Assembly: GCA_036897625.1 (NCBI GenBank)
Contig: JAYMTA010000184.1
Coordinates: forward strand, 1 to 35,775
Direction: 5' to 3'
Length of the DNA stretch: 35,775 bases
Origin: Pelargonium cotyledonis
Taxonomy: Eukaryota; Streptophyta; Magnoliopsida; Geraniales; Geraniaceae
The notes beneath the pieces are model-generated. The model did no database searches. It was not told the origin of the DNA and was given only the letters and a program-made list of their open reading frames with translations. The position numbers and the translations under genes were made by a program. Shown piece by piece: positions 31,791 to 35,775 of the stretch (position 1 is the first letter of the stretch; the number at the start of each line of letters is the position of its first letter).

Positions 31791-33675
31791 TTATGCTGCG
31801 GAGCCTGCTTTTTCACATAGGTCTAATAGATCCAGGGTCTGCAACCACCAACCAATTTTCAGGCTTATCAGCATATACACAATCAGGCATTTACAAGTCC
31901 CAATTTATACAAGGAAAAATGTAAAGAAAGATGCAACACAGCAACAAACTACAAGGCTAGGTCAGACCTCAGGAACTGACAACTCCAGGCGAAACTTGGG
32001 ACCATCATAGTGGTGCAGAACTGGCCTAAAAGCATCTTCTTCCAAAGCCTTGCAGAGCATCCTGACCCGAATCCTCACCTAATCATCAAGGGTATGTTAG
32101 ATAGCAGAAAACTTGATAGAAACAAATCTGCCCTAGTTCTTGCTGATAATCTATGAAATACCTGAGCAGGGAACCTTGACTCTCCTTTACATTTCTTATC
32201 TTCCCAAGCAGTTGGATCAATGTTCAAACCTCCAAAACTTGATGCCTGTAGAAAACCAATTCATTGGGAACAACCATTCAAGCTAATTAACTAACCAGAT
32301 CAAAGAAAACATCAAGAAACATTTCCAGATACAGGTCTTATTTCTAATGGCAAATGCTAGTCTGGATTTACTATCTCCACTGACACTATGCAAGGAACAG
32401 GACACTTCCAATATATAAGAACACATCTTTGTTAATATGTTTAATCTTTCAGCAATATTTTATAGAAAGTAATAAAAGCCTGCAATTCCGGGATATGCTA
32501 CCATCAACAATAAGATGTTTTCCAAAATTAAGGCTACACATAGAAGGGGAGAAATGACAACAAGACTGGCTCGTTATATGGCCAATTGGGCCGAGCATTG
32601 CAGACAATAGAACATAAACAAATTAATAGCTAGCAAGTATACCTCAAAAATTCCATGCAACTGGTGAGTTGTATAATTATACAGAAACAGAGGTAAGCCT
32701 GGAGTTATTGCCCGTACAGAATCCCTGTACCTTGGTGGCAATCCTGCAAAATAGAAATAAGAATCAATAACTTAAAGAGTAAGCAAATAATGTCACCTAA
32801 AGTAAATTTTGTATACACCATCTTTCAATTGTTTTAGTGTTAAGACTTAAGAGATTGTATAAAGGTGCATATCAATATTTTAATTACTTACAAAGTATTT
32901 TGATTGAGCTTAAGTTATCTGACTAATGAATAAATAGTTACAATTTTGGAAGCCCTTACCAATAACCATGCAAAGAGGGCATGATATCAACGTACATTTA
33001 TTATTAATGAGCACTCACCAAACTTAGTTATACTACATTCTCATAAGCATAAATTGGAAACCTTACCTACCTAGATATCTCATTGTGTCTAAGAAAGGAT
33101 GAAAAAGGATAATCACACTTACCAAATAGCTGGCGTTTTAAATCTTCCTGCATTGTGTCATTGTTACACACAAAGATGTACCCTCCAAGCACCTCATTAC
33201 GCGGGAGAGTCTCTGTAGCTGGCAAAGTCTTGAACCTTTTGTCAACAGCACTGTTTATGTTGACAATGTCATTATTGTTATTGTTGTTGTTTGCTTCTTT
33301 AACATTGTTATTGTTGCTGCTGTACTTGGTACCCGACAGATTCCCCATAGTAGCTAAATTGCTTTTTGGGTACACTGCATTGATAATACCATTCCTGAAT
33401 GAACTCTTGTTTACATATTCTGCTATCTTGGAATCCAAGTTCAACATGTTAAAGTTCATGTTTTCAAATTTGTTATCTTCCCGGAACCCAAATTTGTCCC
33501 TTGGCCTTATATCCGCAGAGCCCTTAGAGAAATCAAGGTTATTCATGCGCTCTCCCTTTGCCCTAGTCTGATCAGCTAATCTAGACGCAGCCATGAACCA
33601 TTTTTGATCCTCTCCAACTTTTGATTGTCCTCGAAGTTCATCACCCAATTGCCAAAAGCTGTTCATATTTTCCAT
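31791..33675 (-). CDS. NRP2-like: DCD-domain asparagine-rich protein (NRP, At3g27090-like)
   Basis: Five exons on the minus strand give 298 residues (Arabidopsis NRP2 is about 296): 33675-33123, 32743-32643, 32245-32162, 32078-31968, 31838-31791. The N-terminus MENMNSFWQLGDELRG and KWFMAASRLADQTRAKGERM is typical of the NRP group. An Asn-rich tract (NNNNVKEANNNNNNND) covers about residues 126-142. The DCD (development and cell death) domain starts near residue 163 with GGYIFVCNNDTMQEDL and continues through GLPLFLYNYTTHQLHGIFE, FPAQVRIRV and FRPVLHHYDGPKFRLEL. The last exon adds TLDLLDLCEKAGSAA. NRPs respond to ER and osmotic stress and promote cell death in soybean; in Arabidopsis they influence stress and photoreceptor signalling. 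No damage was seen. Retaining the last 129-base intron would end the protein one residue after the exon 4 boundary. Confidence 0.93.
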
Positions 33676-33685
33676 CGTGCAAAAC

Positions 33686-34713
33686 CTATTGCATAAATTG
33701 ACACAACAAATTCTTGTAAAGAAGTCCAACAGAACAAACAGATGAAAGTATGACTGTACGAGGCAAGAAAACACAAGAGATAGAAAGGACTCGTTAACTT
33801 TTATATTCAAACAAAGAAATGAAAGATCTAAAGATATTATTTCATACATGTAAAGATAAAAAGGGCTTGAAAATTGAACATTTCAATGGCATTATTTAGA
33901 TCAAATTTGAAAGGAGTCAAAATTCCCTGATTCAAAAGAAACATTCAAAAGTCCCCCAGGGATGGCGCAATGGTCACGAACACACATCTCCATGTGGGAG
34001 GTCGTGGGTTCAAATCCCATTGCGTCGGGTGGGGTGGGGTTTTTAAAAGGGAGAGCTACCCCTGTTGTTTAGCTCAACTAGTTATTTTTAAAAAAAAAAT
34101 AAATAAATAAAAGAAACATTCAATGTAAGCCTGCTGAAATTTTCAGGAACTTTCACTCTTGCACTGTTTATACATTTCCAAACAAATGATGAAATCAGAG
34201 ACTACTGGTAACTGAAAATACGAAGAACCTAATCAAGGGCGTGAGCTTCCAGAGTCCTGAGGCAAATCTTCCACCCTTTGGGCTTCATGATATTTAAAAT
34301 AATAATTAGAAAAAGAAAAACTAAACTAAACTTCTTTTTTCATTCTCTAATGATCTTTAGAACCCACCAAGACAAATTCTTGGGACATGCTAACCAAATG
34401 ACAACTTCTTCTTTCTTCTCTATCTCTCATTAACATACCCAGAAAAAAAAAATTTCCTCTTACAAAATAGACCAACAGGTAAACGTAAAATGTAATTTTT
34501 CATAAATCCATAATAAATAACGTGTAAATTTAAATTATAGCACAACTGAACCAATAAACTCAGAAAAAAAAACACATATGTATACACATCTAAAGCAGAC
34601 AGCTTGCTCACAAAATCAGCTCATCTCCATCAGAATTAAAGCAAAACAAAAGAAAAATGCTGACAATAAAACGAGCTGTAAATTGGAGCTGAAGTAAGTA
34701 GGGCAGAATATAC
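33686..34713 (-). other. leader (5' UTR) intron of the NRP gene, hosting a SINE
   Basis: On the minus strand the leader exon ends TTTGTTCAG|GTATATTC at 34714/34713, and the acceptor TGCAATAG lies at 33686, eleven bases before the ATG at 33675. The intron is about 1.03 kb, much of it T-rich on the transcribed strand, and contains the SINE at 33949-34108. The leader exon probably starts somewhere between 34770 and 34860; a minus-strand ACATAAAGG (near 34855) and GAATATAGGG (near 34800) are candidate core-promoter elements. Confidence 0.5.
33949..34108 (+). repeat. young tRNA-derived SINE (family B) with perfect target-site duplication
   Basis: The element reads on the plus strand, opposite to the host gene. 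GATGGCGCAATGGTCA resembles an A box and GGGTTCAAATCCC is a textbook B box, about 40 bases apart. The tail is A-rich with TAAA repeats (34090-34108). It is bounded by a perfect 15-base duplication, AAAAGAAACATTCAA, at 33934-33948 and 34109-34123. Total length is about 160 bp. The perfect duplication points to a recent insertion. It differs from the family A SINE. I cannot name the family. Confidence 0.85.
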
Positions 34714-34799
34714 CTGAACAAAGCAAGGAAATGGTTGGATATGAAGACAAGTAAGGATTGATCTAAGTTGGATTTGCAGAGAGAAACTCGTCTTGAACC

Positions 34800-35775
34800 C
34801 TATATTCGAGGATGCATAAAGAAGAGTAACAAACGGACCTTTATGTGCTGAAGCTCTGGCTACGTGTGACCCGGACGACCCGACAGAGAATCCATCAGTA
34901 TTGATTTTTTTGGATATTATGATGACCTAAATGTCCAAAATACCCTCTCTGGTTCCAGTATTTTACAGTGCTAACCCATTGATATTTTTAGAGTACGATC
35001 CTATTGATTATCAAAATTTCGATCAAATGGTTTAAGTAATATTTATTCAATGTGAAATTTTAGTCAATTTAGTACTCAATCGAAATTTTACATAGTCTTA
35101 ATTAATATCTATTCAAACATCATAATTTTTTCTATTCATTTTGTTATGAGGTGGCAATATATAAGTGATGTGACACCATATATGATGTTCTACATGTAAT
35201 AATTAAAAAAACAAAGCAAAGATATTGGAAAAAAAATCATAAATTTAATATAAGGTTTTTTACCAATATGGAGTTCGAGTTAGAGAACAACACTATAAAT
35301 TGTCGCATATGTTAGACAAAAAATATATATTAAAATCAAACGATTAATTATTTGAACTAATAAAAAACATTACAAATTAAATTTCTTTTAAACAAAATTA
35401 AATACGATCGGACAAATCTGCTCATTTGATCAAACAAATGTGTTTAGGTTTCATTTGTCCGATCAAATGAAATCCAATTCTATATAAAATTGATCAATGA
35501 GATTTTTTGGATTGGAGTTTGATTGCTAGCGAAATCGTATTCAAATTGCTAACCCTATGTTGTCGTACATTTATGCAGAATAATTTGGCCAAGGAAGGTA
35601 ATATATTCTTTATGTTCTGGATTATTTGATGAACGAATGAAAAGTAAAACACATATTTATGCACAAGAATGATCTACCTCAAATCGTATTTAAAACAATT
35701 TTTTTGTGATTTTTTTTATCAGTTCAAGTGATTGCTCGCTTGATTTTAATATTATTTTTTGTCTAACATTTACCA
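34800..35775. other. NRP promoter and AT-rich spacer with small palindromes
   Basis: The first 100 bases are the likely NRP promoter (minus strand) and include GTCACACGTAG, which has an ACGT core. Beyond it, the region is AT-rich with no coding signal. At 35423-35440 and 35452-35469 lie two related near-palindromes, each starting CATTTG and ending CAAATG. A further GATCGGACAAAT at 35407-35418 is the reverse complement of ATTTGTCCGATC within the second. They may be remnants of a foldback element. Confidence 0.45.

Noticed and set aside
33155-33571. Plus-strand open frame of 138 codons opposite NRP exon 1
   Set aside because: It is the complement of the Asn-rich NRP exon; its Leu-rich look comes from reading Asn codons backwards.
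4944-33675. A functional gene cluster or new multi-gene system
   Set aside because: The genes have unrelated roles, mixed orientations and known single-gene families. Their proximity is explained by conserved eudicot gene order.
33955-34030. A functional tRNA gene, because of A-box and B-box-like sequences
   Set aside because: No cloverleaf with a proper acceptor and anticodon stem can be drawn, and the A-rich tail and 15-base duplications show a SINE.

Overview
The window is nuclear DNA of a flowering plant, almost certainly a eudicot. It has long AT-rich spacers, many GT-AG introns of plant type, leader introns, a Stowaway-type MITE, tRNA-derived SINEs and a plastid-like 16S rDNA fragment. 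Every protein has a clear Arabidopsis counterpart. I could not fix genus or family. Intron-exon models were assembled by hand from splice sites and reading frame.

Layout. 1-4.1 kb: gene-free and repeat-rich (SINE, MITE, a flanked direct repeat). 4.1-6.3 kb (+): an F-box/kelch gene of the TML/HOLT type with an intact miR2111 target site but two in-frame TAG codons. 6.8-7.04 kb: 16S rDNA fragment beside a partial SINE. 7.2-10.2 kb (+): SWI/SNF subunit SWP73/BAF60. 11.0-16.6 kb (+): AAA ATPase FIGL1, 13 coding exons. 17.3-18.9 kb (-): a CYP94B-type P450 broken by a frameshift and a nonsense codon. 20.8-23.7 kb (-): peroxisomal sulfite oxidase, 12 exons. 24.5-27.7 kb (-): plastid-targeted M48 zinc peptidase, 8 exons. 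28.6-31.0 kb (+): ENY2, whose start codon is split by an intron. 31.8-34.8 kb (-): DCD-domain N-rich protein (NRP), with a young SINE in its leader intron. 34.8-35.8 kb: AT-rich spacer.

The genes are independent transcription units, not an operon or a cluster with one function. Several are nuclear or chromatin genes (SWP73, ENY2, FIGL1); the others serve sulfur detoxification, plastid proteolysis, stress and cell-death signalling, jasmonate-type oxidation and systemic nodulation or root control. Recalled Arabidopsis locus numbers place these genes in two separate runs (At3g01890-01910 and At3g27090-27150). Here the two runs are interleaved, which suggests that the window keeps an older gene order later divided by duplication and gene loss.

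I found no CRISPR array, toxin system, virus-like element or wholly unfamiliar protein. The best leads are the TML/HOLT gene that keeps its microRNA site while its reading frame is interrupted, the 16S/SINE chimera, and the interleaved synteny.
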